A DNA stretch of 5,087 bases from Acidobacteriota bacterium (GTDB lineage Bacteria > Acidobacteriota > Vicinamibacteria > Vicinamibacterales > Vicinamibacteraceae): the NCBI GenBank assembly GCA_023418055.1, contig JAEZDP010000128.1:1-5087 (forward strand). Reading direction: 5' to 3'. Made by a program: the position numbers and the translations under genes. Under the pieces are notes generated by a model. It was not told the origin of the DNA, ran no database searches, and saw nothing but the letters and a program-made list of their open reading frames with translations. Position 1 is the stretch's first letter. Each line of letters begins with the position of its first letter. Positions 5,040-5,087 of the stretch are shown one piece after another.

Positions 5040-5087
5040 TTGGTTCAGTCATTTGTCGCATTCACGCGCGCGTGGCGCGCGGTCGGG
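5040..5087 (+). CDS. Start of an unidentified gene, truncated by the window end
   Basis: Sixteen codons are visible, reading MVQSFVAFTRAWRAVG if TTG is the initiator, and the frame is still open at the last base. The start is supported by the GGAGGAG site five bases upstream and a possible -10 box at 4992-4997. An in-frame ATG at 5010 would add ten residues (MWPARAGGVV) and cannot be excluded. The alternation of hydrophobic and aromatic residues with a few arginines could be the beginning of a membrane-associated protein, but sixteen residues are not enough to assign a family. It lies 87 bases after the kinase gene on the same strand, so it could be either a separate unit or an operon member. 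Confidence 0.5.
   Translation, partial: MVQSFVAFTRAWRAVG

Noticed and set aside
5010..5087. ATG at 5010 as the start of the last gene
   Set aside because: It has no Shine-Dalgarno, whereas the in-frame TTG at 5040 has GGAGGAG at ideal spacing. It is kept as an alternative only.

Overview
The window is GC-rich bacterial chromosome (roughly two thirds G+C by eye). It is densely coded, has short intergenic gaps, and uses GTG and probably TTG starts alongside ATG. No ribosomal or other marker gene is present, so taxonomy is only an inference. A soil or sediment Acidobacteriota (Vicinamibacteria type), Gemmatimonadota or similar lineage would fit the combination seen: high GC, intergenic 7-bp and 8-bp tandem repeats, a lipoprotein mutarotase, a group III truncated haemoglobin and a stand-alone MetOD1-type protein next to a soluble hybrid kinase. 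Nothing looks like a phage, IS element, CRISPR array, tRNA or rRNA.

Layout, left to right. (1) Positions 1-194, plus strand: the last 29 residues of a membrane transporter overlap by ATGA a 35-residue single-helix protein of MetS type, the small subunit of NSS-family sodium-dependent amino acid importers. (2) 196-254: about eight copies of a 7-bp repeat, GCGTNNG, between convergent genes. (3) 257-2012, minus strand: a two-gene unit read right to left, a lipoprotein aldose 1-epimerase (galM type, GTG start, strong Shine-Dalgarno) followed 13 nt later by a membrane-anchored TPR-like protein of unknown role. (4) 2013-2182: a divergent intergenic region with overlapping hairpins just upstream of the galM ribosome binding site. 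(5) 2183-2608, plus: a group III truncated haemoglobin. (6) 2608-2687: ten copies of an 8-bp repeat, SAAGGARC, starting on the last base of the globin stop codon. (7) 2783-4952, plus: a MetOD1-like cysteine-containing protein followed after one base by a cytoplasmic PAS-HisKA-HATPase-REC hybrid histidine kinase. (8) 4953-5087: a short gap with a possible promoter and the first codons of another plus-strand gene, probably TTG-started with a GGAGGAG ribosome binding site.

The part most worth following is the MetOD1 protein plus hybrid kinase pair. The kinase has no membrane segment and the partner carries three cysteines in motifs typical of its family, so the pair looks like a cytosolic redox or ligand-sensing phosphorelay whose sensor is supplied in trans. 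The globin just upstream could be functionally connected through gas or redox sensing, but a repeat tract and a separate promoter-like box lie between them, so this is a hypothesis. The globin and MetOD1 genes both lack a usable Shine-Dalgarno and both have a TANNNT box exactly 8 nt before the ATG, which suggests leaderless transcripts.
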